DNA of 35,075 nt, from assembly GCA_021151805.1 (NCBI GenBank), contig JAGKWN010000040.1:1-35075 (forward strand), written 5' to 3'. The DNA is from Cytophagaceae bacterium (GTDB lineage: Bacteria; Bacteroidota; Bacteroidia; Cytophagales; Cytophagaceae). Both the position numbers and the translations under genes were made by a program. The notes under the pieces are model-generated. The model was not told the origin of the DNA, made no database searches, and saw only the letters and a list, made by a program, of their open reading frames with translations. This document shows, in pieces, positions 16,147 to 23,097 of the stretch. How positions within the stretch are numbered: position 1 is the first letter of the stretch; each line of letters begins with the position of its first letter.

Positions 16147-16424
16147 GAGTTATCAGCTTTCAGGCACTTGATGATTCAGATGTGTTCCTTGCCCAGGATG
16201 TATTTATGGATGGCTACGATGGTACGGATTCCATTTCTTATAACATACCTGAACCATTTAACATAGAGCAGTTCTCTATTTACAACGGAAAAGTACCTTC
16301 CATGATACCCGTTACAGTAGACGGTGATACATCGGTGATTTACGGCTGGTTCAAAGGAGACTTCTATCCTTATGCCTACACGATCCGTGTATACGTGGAA
16401 TACGAAACAGATGAAGAATCTTAA
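16134..16424 (+). CDS. C-terminal part of the frameshifted small beta protein
   Basis: This 96-codon frame opens at ATG 16134, inside the end of the 51-codon frame, and overlaps it by 13 bases. The sequence (MDRLGVISFQALDDSDVFLA ... FNIEQFSIYNGKVPSMIPV ... YAYTIRVYVEYETDEES) is strand-rich and ends acidic. Extending this frame upstream gives DTEVMDRLG directly behind the VTT of the first half, reproducing the pattern of the 127-aa paralogue (SSDKPDLLFFRGS). It could still be translated independently from its own ATG as an N-terminally shortened protein. Role as for the 127-aa neighbour. Confidence 0.68.
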   Translation: MDRLGVISFQALDDSDVFLAQDVFMDGYDGTDSISYNIPEPFNIEQFSIYNGKVPSMIPVTVDGDTSVIYGWFKGDFYPYAYTIRVYVEYETDEES

Positions 16425-16434
16425 CACATAACAA

Positions 16435-16746
16435 ATGAGCGAGCCGTTTATTCTGTCCATCATTCCTGAACGGATCAGGCAGCTTGGATATCACAATTAT
16501 CATATCCGCTATCGGGATGTATCAGTAAAGGCAAACGCAAAAATTGTACTTCCGGCTTTCAATGAACTGTGGTTTATATCCGGTGATCCAAGCGGAATAA
16601 AAGTAGAATCGGGCTACGGCATGTATGATTCCACCGGAGCTTACGTCTATGACAATACGCATCAGCACCGTGGAGAGATTACCATCACCAATCCCGATAC
16701 AGATAACAAACGCATCAAATTCATTCAGGTCATTATCATTAATTAG
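16435..16746 (+). CDS. Small beta-sandwich protein
   Basis: The 103-aa product is almost entirely strand-like (RDVSVKANAKIVLPAFNELW; GIKVESGYGMYDSTGAYVYD; GEITITNPDTDNKRIKFIQV). It has no membrane helix and no catalytic signature. It is the third or fourth small beta protein in a row after the candidate capsid gene and ends 5 bp before the next start. Small beta-barrel proteins in such positions often form pentons, cement proteins or spike bases. I recognise no specific family. Confidence 0.65.
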   Translation: MSEPFILSIIPERIRQLGYHNYHIRYRDVSVKANAKIVLPAFNELWFISGDPSGIKVESGYGMYDSTGAYVYDNTHQHRGEITITNPDTDNKRIKFIQVIIIN

Positions 16747-16751
16747 TTCGT

Positions 16752-17540
16752 ATGGCAATTATCGGAAAAGAAAAATATACGCAGGAAAAAATAGATAAGC
16801 TTCTGGACTATCTGAAAATGTATCACGACATGGGACAACCCATCGACTATGAAATAGTCATTGATGGATTCAAGGCAGTCAGAAGAACGGATAATCCTGA
16901 CCTGTTTTCACTCTTTGAAAACTTTGTCAATGCAGATACCCGCTCTGTAGAAATCCTGTTCTATCAGGGCACATCCAACAACAACGACAAGCACATCTTT
17001 ACCATGCAGGAAGAGCCTAAAGAATTGGGTTTAAGCGGTATTGATATAGACAACAAAATTCAGGATCATGTTTCCAAAGCAAAGAAGGAATGGGAGTTTG
17101 AACAGCTTAAAAAAGATTCTGAGGAATGGAAAGCCTATGCCGAGGAGCTCGAAGAGGATATTAGTAAGCTGGAGAAAGAACTACTGGAAGTTAAAAGTGC
17201 TCAGTCACCGCTTCACGGTTTTCTTGGTCAGTTTGGTTCGTCTCTTGTATCAGGTATAGTTAAGCAGAACCCACAGATCGCAGATAAAATACCAGGGCTT
17301 TCAGGTCTTCTGGAACCAACCGAGAAACCTAAAAGCAATGAACCGGCACCAGGAAGCGATATCTCCTTTACAAGTGCAGAACCTGCTGCCGATCAGGAAG
17401 CAGAAGAAGCACTCACATTTGTAAAGCACATCCGAAGCCACTTTCAGGGCGATAAGTTTGATAAGCTTATGCAGATTATTGACCTGCTGGCCATCAGTCC
17501 TTACAAACTGGAAGAAGTCATTAACCTTTTAAACAACTAA
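16752..17540 (+). CDS. Coiled-coil structural protein
   Basis: This 262-aa protein has a mixed N-terminal domain (1-85), a charged coiled coil at about 105-145 (EFEQLKKDSEEWKAYAEELE, then EDISKLEKELLEVK), a Gly-rich hydrophobic stretch (HGFLGQFGSSLVSGIVKQNP), a Pro/Ser/Ala linker and a helical C-terminal segment. No enzyme motif is visible. The layout (head, stalk, hydrophobic patch) suggests a scaffold, internal or connector protein of the particle. Its ATG lies 5 bp after the previous stop. A virion protein is likely, but its exact function is unknown. Confidence 0.66.
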   Translation: MAIIGKEKYTQEKIDKLLDYLKMYHDMGQPIDYEIVIDGFKAVRRTDNPDLFSLFENFVNADTRSVEILFYQGTSNNNDKHIFTMQEEPKELGLSGIDIDNKIQDHVSKAKKEWEFEQLKKDSEEWKAYAEELEEDISKLEKELLEVKSAQSPLHGFLGQFGSSLVSGIVKQNPQIADKIPGLSGLLEPTEKPKSNEPAPGSDISFTSAEPAADQEAEEALTFVKHIRSHFQGDKFDKLMQIIDLLAISPYKLEEVINLLNN

Positions 17541-17545
17541 CACCC

Positions 17546-17731
17546 ATGACTACACATAAATTCAACGATGTTCCTGTTCAGGGAGGCTCCCAAGCCGAAG
17601 CGTCCGAAAAGCTGCGTTATGCACTTGTGCTGACCAAGCATTTCAAAGGTCACGAGTTAAAGCGTCTGGCTGAAGTCGTGGAAAGAGAGCCGTCCAAAGT
17701 TGCCTTTGCCAAGCAGGCATTGGGTCTGTAA
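17546..17731 (+). CDS. Hypothetical 61-aa helical protein
   Basis: This small soluble protein (VQGGSQAEASEKLRYALVLT, then KHFKGHELKRLAEVVEREPS) could form two or three helices. It lies 5 bp after the coiled-coil gene and 21 bp before a basic membrane protein gene, within the same transcript. It is not recognised. Packing density and composition support it as a real gene. Confidence 0.58.
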   Translation: MTTHKFNDVPVQGGSQAEASEKLRYALVLTKHFKGHELKRLAEVVEREPSKVAFAKQALGL

Positions 17732-17752
17732 CAACCAAGTGTTCGTGAAGGA

Positions 17753-18181
17753 ATGAAGAGAAGAAGAAAGCGTACACGCAGTCCGGCTCATTCCGGTGTA
17801 GATGACTTTAAGACGATCGTCATTTATTCAACGCTTGGGATTGCCACTGCTTCCGGTGTCTTTCTTGCAGGCAGGCACTTTTACAAAAAGTCAAAGGCTA
17901 ATAATGTCGAAAAGAAAAGCTTGCAGGAAGGCAATCCTGCTACCTATGCCAAGCAGCTGAAAATGGCTTTCGATAACGATACCTGGTTTGGCTGGGGTAC
18001 CAATGAAGAGCAGGTGTTCCAGGTCTTCAACCAGATTCCCTCCAAAGCCTTTTATCAGAAAGTGCAGAACGCCTATGCCGACCTGTATGGAAGAAGCCTG
18101 AACAGCGATCTGGAAGATGAGCTTTCAAGCAATGATTACAACACGGTCATACGAATATTAAGCAGTAAAAACACAAAGTAA
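17753..18181 (+). CDS. Basic-tailed single-pass membrane protein
   Basis: The 142-aa product starts with MKRRRKRTRSPAHSG, has one membrane helix (about 24-43, IVIYSTLGIATASGVFLAG), a KKSKANNVEKKS segment and a soluble helical domain (NDTWFGWGTNEEQVFQVFNQ; SALNSDLEDE-like acidic end). The phrase GTNEEQVFQVFNQIPSKAFY resembles the annexin-like repeat (GTDE..I...L) also hinted at in the next gene. It shares its stop/start base with the next gene (TAATG). I infer a virion membrane protein with a DNA-facing arginine tail. Confidence 0.66.
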   Translation: MKRRRKRTRSPAHSGVDDFKTIVIYSTLGIATASGVFLAGRHFYKKSKANNVEKKSLQEGNPATYAKQLKMAFDNDTWFGWGTNEEQVFQVFNQIPSKAFYQKVQNAYADLYGRSLNSDLEDELSSNDYNTVIRILSSKNTK

Positions 18182-19110
18182 TGTCAATCAAAAAAAGACA
18201 GCAACGAAAACGAAAAGCTAAGGCTGGCATAAGCCCTGAAAGAGCCTTTCTGTATGGCGTAGGTGTACTTGCGGTTGGCGGAGCTGTGTACTTTACCGGA
18301 AAGCATCTTTTACAGAAAAAGCAGGATACTTATAGTGAGCCAACCGATACAAATGTTACCATTAACCTCACACAAAGCGCTGCATCCACAAAACGTTTAG
18401 CCAGTGCCTCTGACGCCTTCCCTTTAAAACCTGGAAGTAAAGGCACACGGGTAACGCAATTACAACAGGCTTTACAAAGCATCCTTGGAGTAAAAGTACT
18501 GGAGCAGTATACAAAGATTGACGGCATATTCGGAAGCGGTACATCAAAAGCATTAAAGGCTGCGGGCTTACCTGCAACAGTGAACGAAGATACCTTTAAC
18601 AGCATCGCTGCAAAAGATCGCTTTATTCCCTTACCTGTAGAAACGCCTCAAAGTCTTGGCGGTAAGCTCTACATCTATGCAACCGGAAAAAACTTTGACG
18701 GTGCAATGACAGTGTTAAAGCAACTTAATACAACGGCTGACTACTCCGCTGCCAACAGTTCCTTTATAGGCTCACAGATCTTTTCTGTTTCAAAGTCTAT
18801 TGTAACCTATCTGCTGGATGTCGCTTTCCCGAATAACCAGCTGGCAAAGGATCAGATCAAAGCTGAATTCAAACGCATGGGCTTAAAGCAGGATGATGCA
18901 GGCAAATGGAGCCTTTCAGGCTTCACAGGCTACAACGATCTGGTGACGATCATTGACACCTATGTGCTTACAGCAAATGGCATACGAATTCCGGTGAACC
19001 GCAATACCATATTAGGTGAACAGACTACAATTAAAAATGGCATGACGGGCTTTCGTTCCATAGACGGTGGGCTCTTCAGCGTTCCGACCAGCCATGTAAC
19101 CTATGTTTAA
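18181..19110 (+). CDS. Membrane-anchored peptidoglycan-binding protein
   Basis: This 309-aa protein has a basic start (MSIKKRQQRKRKAKAG), one membrane helix (about 22-42), a linker, and a PG_binding_1 domain at about 82-140 (LKPGSKGTRVTQLQQALQSI and KIDGIFGSGTSKALKAAGLP). Residues 155-265 form a helical domain with the annexin-like phrase ATGKNFDGAMTVLKQLNTTA. The peptidoglycan-binding repeat would hold the protein to the cell wall. Followed by a lysozyme and an L,D-transpeptidase-like protein, it probably belongs to a wall-penetration or lysis set. The basic membrane-anchored start is shared with other cluster members and points to the particle membrane rather than simple secretion. Confidence 0.78.
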   Translation: MSIKKRQQRKRKAKAGISPERAFLYGVGVLAVGGAVYFTGKHLLQKKQDTYSEPTDTNVTINLTQSAASTKRLASASDAFPLKPGSKGTRVTQLQQALQSILGVKVLEQYTKIDGIFGSGTSKALKAAGLPATVNEDTFNSIAAKDRFIPLPVETPQSLGGKLYIYATGKNFDGAMTVLKQLNTTADYSAANSSFIGSQIFSVSKSIVTYLLDVAFPNNQLAKDQIKAEFKRMGLKQDDAGKWSLSGFTGYNDLVTIIDTYVLTANGIRIPVNRNTILGEQTTIKNGMTGFRSIDGGLFSVPTSHVTYV

Positions 19111-19129
19111 TTTAAAATGATAGAGGGGT

Positions 19130-19642
19130 ATGACAAGAGAAGAATACATTGAACAGTTTAAACATGTAGTCATTGATTCGGTGACAGGAACAGGCTTGTT
19201 TCCATCCGTTACAATGGCGCAGGCAATCCTTGAAAGCTCCAATAAATACGGACAACCAGGTGCAAGCACGCTTGCAAAGGAATACAACAATCACTTCGGC
19301 GTAAAGGCTGACAGAAGCTGGAAAGGTAAAAAAGTAAATATGCGTACCCGTGAAGTCTTTAATAACAACAGCGTAATGATCGGAGACTTTTTCAGGGTCT
19401 ATGACAATGCTGCTGCTTCCTTTAAAGACCGCAACGCATTTCTTGTAAAGAATCAAACCTATACAAGAGCAGGTGTATTCCTGGCACAAACGCCCGAAGC
19501 ACAGGCAGACGCCTTGCAGCGTGCAGGCTATGCTACCGACCCGAAATACGCCAGCCTGATTAAGGCACTCATTAAAATGTACAACTTGAAGGAGCTGGAT
19601 GAGATCGAAAGAAAAAACGGCTCATCCTCCATGGTAGCCTGA
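19130..19642 (+). CDS. FlgJ-type glucosaminidase (lysozyme)
   Basis: The 170-aa zero-frame product is a stand-alone glucosaminidase domain. SVTMAQAILESS carries the catalytic Glu (E35), followed by NNHFGVKADRSWKGKKV, FRVYDNAAASFKDRNAFL and YATDPKYASLIKALI, all hallmarks of the FlgJ/LytD family. It hydrolyses the peptidoglycan glycan strand. There is no signal peptide. The zero frame ends DEIERKNGSSSMVA at 19642, leaving a 70-bp gap before the next gene, unusual in this packed cluster. An in-phase slippery heptamer at 19612-19618 could redirect ribosomes into a -1 frame that adds a membrane anchor and fills that gap (see the next entry). It acts with the neighbouring wall-binding and L,D-transpeptidase-like proteins. 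Confidence 0.87.
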   Translation: MTREEYIEQFKHVVIDSVTGTGLFPSVTMAQAILESSNKYGQPGASTLAKEYNNHFGVKADRSWKGKKVNMRTREVFNNNSVMIGDFFRVYDNAAASFKDRNAFLVKNQTYTRAGVFLAQTPEAQADALQRAGYATDPKYASLIKALIKMYNLKELDEIERKNGSSSMVA

Positions 19643-19710
19643 TAGCTGTTGCTTTGGGGGTAAGTATTGGCGGATTGTATTACTGGAATGAACATCGGAA
19701 AGGAGACTAA
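19612..19710 (+). other. Candidate -1 ribosomal frameshift site and membrane-anchor extension of the lysozyme
   Basis: A AAA AAC (19612-19618) is in exact phase with the lysozyme codons AGA AAA AAC. Slipping by -1 continues with 30 codons, RLILHGSLIAVALGVSIGGL then YYWNEHRKGD, to TAA at 19708-19710, 2 nt before the next gene's GTG. This is a membrane helix with basic flanks, the same design as the anchors of neighbouring proteins. That frame has a TGA at 19600-19602 and no ATG or GTG before the helix, so independent initiation is unlikely. An AAGGAG lies 17 nt upstream of the heptamer, further than in dnaX. An undercalled A in the six-A run would give the same picture. Confidence 0.6.
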
Positions 19711-19712
19711 AC

Positions 19713-20378
19713 GTGCTGTCTAGGATTAAAGTGATTTTAAAACGAAGAACTTATAAGCTCTATACAAGACCGTATGAGCTCAACATCGTCGGGTTACGGT
19801 CTAAGCAGACCAAGTCCAACGCTTTCGATGATGAAATTCATGTGTTCTATAAAACGGATAAGCGAAAATGGAATTATCATCTCTATAAGGCAACAACCGA
19901 TCCGGGTACTTTCTGGCTGAAGAATCCTACCTATCCTCAGGGCACAGCCATACTAAAAGAAGGTCAGTATGAAAATGCCTATGCGCTGGGTTTGCATCAG
20001 GGCAAGTATACTGCCCTTGTTGAAATAAAGCCAGTGGTTGTCATGCGGGATTATGACCGTAATGCGATTCTCGATTTCAAAAATGGGAATGTTCAGAAAG
20101 GTTCTTTTGGAATCAACATTCATCATGCAGCAAGCAAAGGAAAGACGCTCACAATCGACAAATATTCTGCCGGATGTCAGGTCTTTCAGAGTGCCGAAGA
20201 CTTTAAACAGTTTATAGGATTGTGCGAAAAGCACAGAAGCTTATATGGAAATGTATTTACCTATACGCTCATTGATTTCAGGGCTGTCAGAAAGATTACA
20301 TTAAAACGTCTTGCAATGGCTGCTTCCATGCTGGCAACAGCGGTACTGGGTATCATCTTTAACCGAGGCGACAAATGA
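19713..20378 (+). CDS. L,D-transpeptidase-like (YkuD-type) protein with C-terminal membrane anchor
   Basis: The 221-aa product starts at GTG 19713, with AGGAGA about 6-11 bases upstream. Residues 100-160 carry the YkuD-like core: INIHHAAS (His137/138) and DKYSAGCQVF (Ser152-Ala-Gly-Cys155), the S-x-G-C motif with the nucleophilic Cys. Family members crosslink or trim peptidoglycan peptides, and phage versions may cut. The C-terminus (about 192-214) is a membrane helix after KITLKR, followed by NRGDK. Its stop overlaps the next start by 4 bp. With the preceding lysozyme and wall-binding protein it makes a three-gene peptidoglycan set. Whether it crosslinks or hydrolyses cannot be read from sequence. 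Confidence 0.74.
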   Translation: MLSRIKVILKRRTYKLYTRPYELNIVGLRSKQTKSNAFDDEIHVFYKTDKRKWNYHLYKATTDPGTFWLKNPTYPQGTAILKEGQYENAYALGLHQGKYTALVEIKPVVVMRDYDRNAILDFKNGNVQKGSFGINIHHAASKGKTLTIDKYSAGCQVFQSAEDFKQFIGLCEKHRSLYGNVFTYTLIDFRAVRKITLKRLAMAASMLATAVLGIIFNRGDK

Positions 20379-20746
20379 AAATTCCACGTCCGCCCTATCA
20401 TGGGGCAACCAATGAGCTGCTTTATGCCTTGCTTACAGGCGGGGACTGCATCGGATACGAGGATCTTTCCATTTACAGCATGTATCCAAGCGGATTAAGC
20501 TATCCTGAAAAAACAGCTTATGCGCTTATCATAGTTGAAGCAGATGCCAGCACAAGCAATAAAGCAGAGGTCTTACGGTTCAGGGAGTTTGATTCGCAGA
20601 ACATGCCTCCTACTGATTATAGCGGTATGCCTCTCGGACATTTATCCATATACGAAGTCAAGGGCGCACACAACCTGGCGCACTTTCAGGCAATCGGAAT
20701 AGAACAAAACAAAGTACACACCTTACGCATTCAATACTTCGGATAG
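20375..20746 (+). CDS. Small beta-rich protein next to the receptor-binding gene
   Basis: This 123-aa protein has alternating strands and the phrase GMPLGHLSIYEVKGAHNLAH followed by a closing strand HTLRIQYFG. Similar short proteins ending in G-x-x-x-x-(F/Y)-x-(I/V)-x-G plus a final strand occur beside head and fibre genes of phages. It overlaps the upstream gene by 4 bp and ends one base before the beta-helix gene. A decoration, spike-base or fibre-anchoring role is plausible but not shown. Confidence 0.6.
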   Translation: MKIPRPPYHGATNELLYALLTGGDCIGYEDLSIYSMYPSGLSYPEKTAYALIIVEADASTSNKAEVLRFREFDSQNMPPTDYSGMPLGHLSIYEVKGAHNLAHFQAIGIEQNKVHTLRIQYFG

Positions 20747-20747
20747 C

Positions 20748-21860
20748 ATGCAGCTCAATAAGATCAAACGTTACGATATTCCATCTTCATCCTCATCCAC
20801 AGGCGGTGTTTCTTCTGTGAACGGCATGAGCGGGGATGTTGTGATTGGCAACGTCGGAGGTCTTACCTGCTATGTGAATGCCTTGGGTGGCAATGATGCA
20901 ACAGCAGAAGCTGGCAATCCGCTGCGTCCCTTTCAAACGCTGCATGGTGCCGTGTATGCGGTACAATCAGGAGGATTAATTGAAGTATTTGCCGGAATCT
21001 ATTATGAAGACGACAATACCCTGCCATTAGGGCTGTTAATCAATAGCTATGATTTCTATTTTCATCCGAATGCCATCGTGCATTACTACGGAAACTATGG
21101 CTTGTACATAAGCAGCAGCTGGATAGACGGAAACATCTATGGCTACGGAAAATTCTATACCTACGCTCCTACCTTTACCAATTTCTCCGGAGCTGCTATC
21201 TGGGTAGAGATATACAGCACACAAAAACTCTTTGAATTTGTCTTCATTGTAAGCGCATACGATTCTTCTGAAACAGATTCCATTCTCCTGCATATCGGCA
21301 CCTGCGCCAATACAGGAACTACATGGACATTTTCAAACCGCATCTTATCAAGACGTGGCACTACGATCTTAATTAACAGCGGAGCAAGATGCACGTTTGC
21401 ACCAACAACCGGATTCATTCAGAACACAGGTAATAAGCCTGCCATTGTTATGAACAATCCTACGGAAGCTTCATTTATCAATTTGCCTGTCAATGGATAC
21501 GGCAATTCTTTTGGAAGAAACCAGCCAAAGCTTGTCACCATTTATGCCTGGTTTAATACGCAGAAAATATCCTTTAGAAACTGTACTGTTTATTACATAA
21601 GCGATATGGTTTCCTACCGACTGATTGAATTCCTTGGGACTGTAGATGCTTCGGCAGGAGTTACGTTCAAAGATTGCCTTCTGATAAACAGTTCTGAAAG
21701 CTCTACAGCTCCTAAAGGCAATTCCATATTTACCTATTATCCCATCAATGTACGGATTATGAATACGTATGCATCCGCTGCAACGGGAGGAAGCGGTGCA
21801 ATAACAAATCTGATTACACAGGGAAACAAATTAATGATTGATCCAAACGTCAAACTATGA
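20748..21860 (+). CDS. Beta-helix receptor-binding protein (spike or fibre)
   Basis: The 370-aa product starts with a short Ser-rich linker and the phage-fibre motif SSVNGMSGDVVIG (24-36), known from many tail fibre and spike N-termini. It continues with the entry strand of a pectate-lyase-like right-handed beta helix: CYVNALGGNDATAEAGNPLR, then PFQTLHGAVYAVQSGG. The rest (about 60-360) shows short repeated strands with Asn ladders and aromatic residues, as in parallel beta helices. No pectinolytic catalytic residues can be assigned. I infer a surface-recognition spike. The next gene overlaps its stop by 4 bp (ATGA), typical for a spike and its chaperone or partner. Confidence 0.78.
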   Translation: MQLNKIKRYDIPSSSSSTGGVSSVNGMSGDVVIGNVGGLTCYVNALGGNDATAEAGNPLRPFQTLHGAVYAVQSGGLIEVFAGIYYEDDNTLPLGLLINSYDFYFHPNAIVHYYGNYGLYISSSWIDGNIYGYGKFYTYAPTFTNFSGAAIWVEIYSTQKLFEFVFIVSAYDSSETDSILLHIGTCANTGTTWTFSNRILSRRGTTILINSGARCTFAPTTGFIQNTGNKPAIVMNNPTEASFINLPVNGYGNSFGRNQPKLVTIYAWFNTQKISFRNCTVYYISDMVSYRLIEFLGTVDASAGVTFKDCLLINSSESSTAPKGNSIFTYYPINVRIMNTYASAATGGSGAITNLITQGNKLMIDPNVKL

Positions 21861-22117
21861 ACGATCCGATATACAGTATTTCTTCTTTAACACTGAACAC
21901 AGCAAAAAACTGTGTCAACATATTATTCAACTTCCGCTATGAAGGCAAGCTGCAAACAGCCTTTGCATGCATTGATTATAACGATGCCAGTAAAAGCCAT
22001 CTGACACGAGATCTTTCATTGCTTGGCAGCCAGCAGGAAGTGGAAGCAGTTATTATCCAGGCAATGCGGGATTCGATGTATTACATCAATTATCCTGAAC
22101 GGGATATTATCATCTAA
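21857..22117 (+). CDS. Hypothetical 86-aa protein coupled to the spike gene
   Basis: This is an alpha/beta product (SISSLTLNTAKNCVNILFNF; LTRDLSLLGSQQEVEAVIIQ) with no membrane helix and no known motif. It overlaps the spike gene by 4 bp and ends 3 bp before the methyltransferase gene. A fibre-assembly or capping role is possible by position only. Confidence 0.6.
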   Translation: MNDPIYSISSLTLNTAKNCVNILFNFRYEGKLQTAFACIDYNDASKSHLTRDLSLLGSQQEVEAVIIQAMRDSMYYINYPERDIII

Positions 22118-22120
22118 GCC

Positions 22121-22882
22121 ATGAAAGCGGATCAGGTTTCCTTAAACAAGCGGATCGAACAATTTCTTGCAGAAAAGAAATTATCTAAAAAGGCTTTTAC
22201 TGCTGAAGAAATTGCATTCATTCAAAGCTATGAAGGCTCCGGCGGACAGGCAGGCAAAGGTGCAACAGGACAAGGTCTGCTACATGAATTCTATACGCCC
22301 GATTATGTAGTAGAGCTGCTTTGGGAGCTTGCTAATAGATTCGGTTATGACGGAGGCAGTATTCTGGAACCTTCCGTGGCAACAGGCAGAATGTTTAAGT
22401 ATGTGCCTAAAGATGCTATCTGCGTTGGCTTTGAGATCAATCCGGTATCCGCTGAAATTGCACGACTCTCCTATCCAAATGCAACAATTCATACAGGCTT
22501 CTTTGAAACAGCATTCCTTGAAGCACCACGGTTTACCAAACGTATGAAAAGCGGACTTACCTGGTTAAAGGAATATCCGTTCAGCCTTGTGATTGGAAAC
22601 CCGCCTTATGGGAAATATAAGAATTCGTACAGTTCCTATTTTCCAAGCCCTGCTATGGCACAGATTGAGATGTTCTTTATCTATTACGGTCTTCTTCTGT
22701 TAAAGAAAGGAGGTCTTCTCATATACGTCATATCCTCTAATTTTCTGCGCAACGGAAATACCTACGATAAGGCAAAGCAGGAGATTGAAAAGATTGCTGT
22801 CATAGAAGATGCGTACCGCCTGCCTCCGGTCTTTAAGTCCTCACAGGTTCCGGTAGATATTATTGTATTACGAAAAAAGTAA
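22121..22882 (+). CDS. Phage-type N6-adenine DNA methyltransferase
   Basis: This 253-aa protein has the adenine methyltransferase motifs EFYTPDYVVELL, SAM-region ILEPSVATGRMF (about 81-92), and catalytic NPPYGKYKN (N160) with the typical following GGLLIYVISSNFLRNG. The motif I Gly pattern (EPSVATG) is slightly unusual but seen in large phage and plasmid methylases. No target-recognition domain is apparent, so methylation may be relaxed in specificity. It stands 215 bp upstream of a 1407-aa helicase, with one small gene between. In many mobile elements these two activities are fused in one giant methylase-helicase linked to anti-restriction (DarB-like), so this may be a split version. Confidence 0.85.
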   Translation: MKADQVSLNKRIEQFLAEKKLSKKAFTAEEIAFIQSYEGSGGQAGKGATGQGLLHEFYTPDYVVELLWELANRFGYDGGSILEPSVATGRMFKYVPKDAICVGFEINPVSAEIARLSYPNATIHTGFFETAFLEAPRFTKRMKSGLTWLKEYPFSLVIGNPPYGKYKNSYSSYFPSPAMAQIEMFFIYYGLLLLKKGGLLIYVISSNFLRNGNTYDKAKQEIEKIAVIEDAYRLPPVFKSSQVPVDIIVLRKK

Positions 22883-22887
22883 AAGCT

Positions 22888-23097
22888 ATGGAAGATAAAG
22901 AAGTGCAGCAGTCTGTACGTGCTGAAATCAGAAAGCATTTAAGCCAGTGTACGGAAGCCAGTACACCAAAAGTATTTGCGCTACTGCAAACACCGGAAGG
23001 TTACCGCAAGGTGGAAAGCATGGTCATATTTATTTTAATCTATGACCAGATCACCATTGGTGCAGCAATCAGCAACATTGAAGCGGAGCTGGTTTAA
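22888..23097 (+). CDS. Hypothetical 69-aa protein between methylase and helicase
   Basis: This helical protein (VQQSVRAEIRKHLSQCTEAS; VESMVIFILIYDQITIGAAI) starts 5 bp after the methyltransferase stop and ends one base before the helicase ATG. It has a moderately hydrophobic C-terminal helix. It is not recognised. The tight packing suggests a component or regulator of the methylase-helicase pair. Confidence 0.6.
   Translation: MEDKEVQQSVRAEIRKHLSQCTEASTPKVFALLQTPEGYRKVESMVIFILIYDQITIGAAISNIEAELV

Noticed and set aside
11686..22117. Remnant of a tailed prophage or contractile injection system
   Set aside because: No terminase, portal, head protease, tape measure, sheath, tube or baseplate protein can be recognised, although the fibre motif SVNGxxGDV is shared with tailed phages; a profile search could still overturn this.
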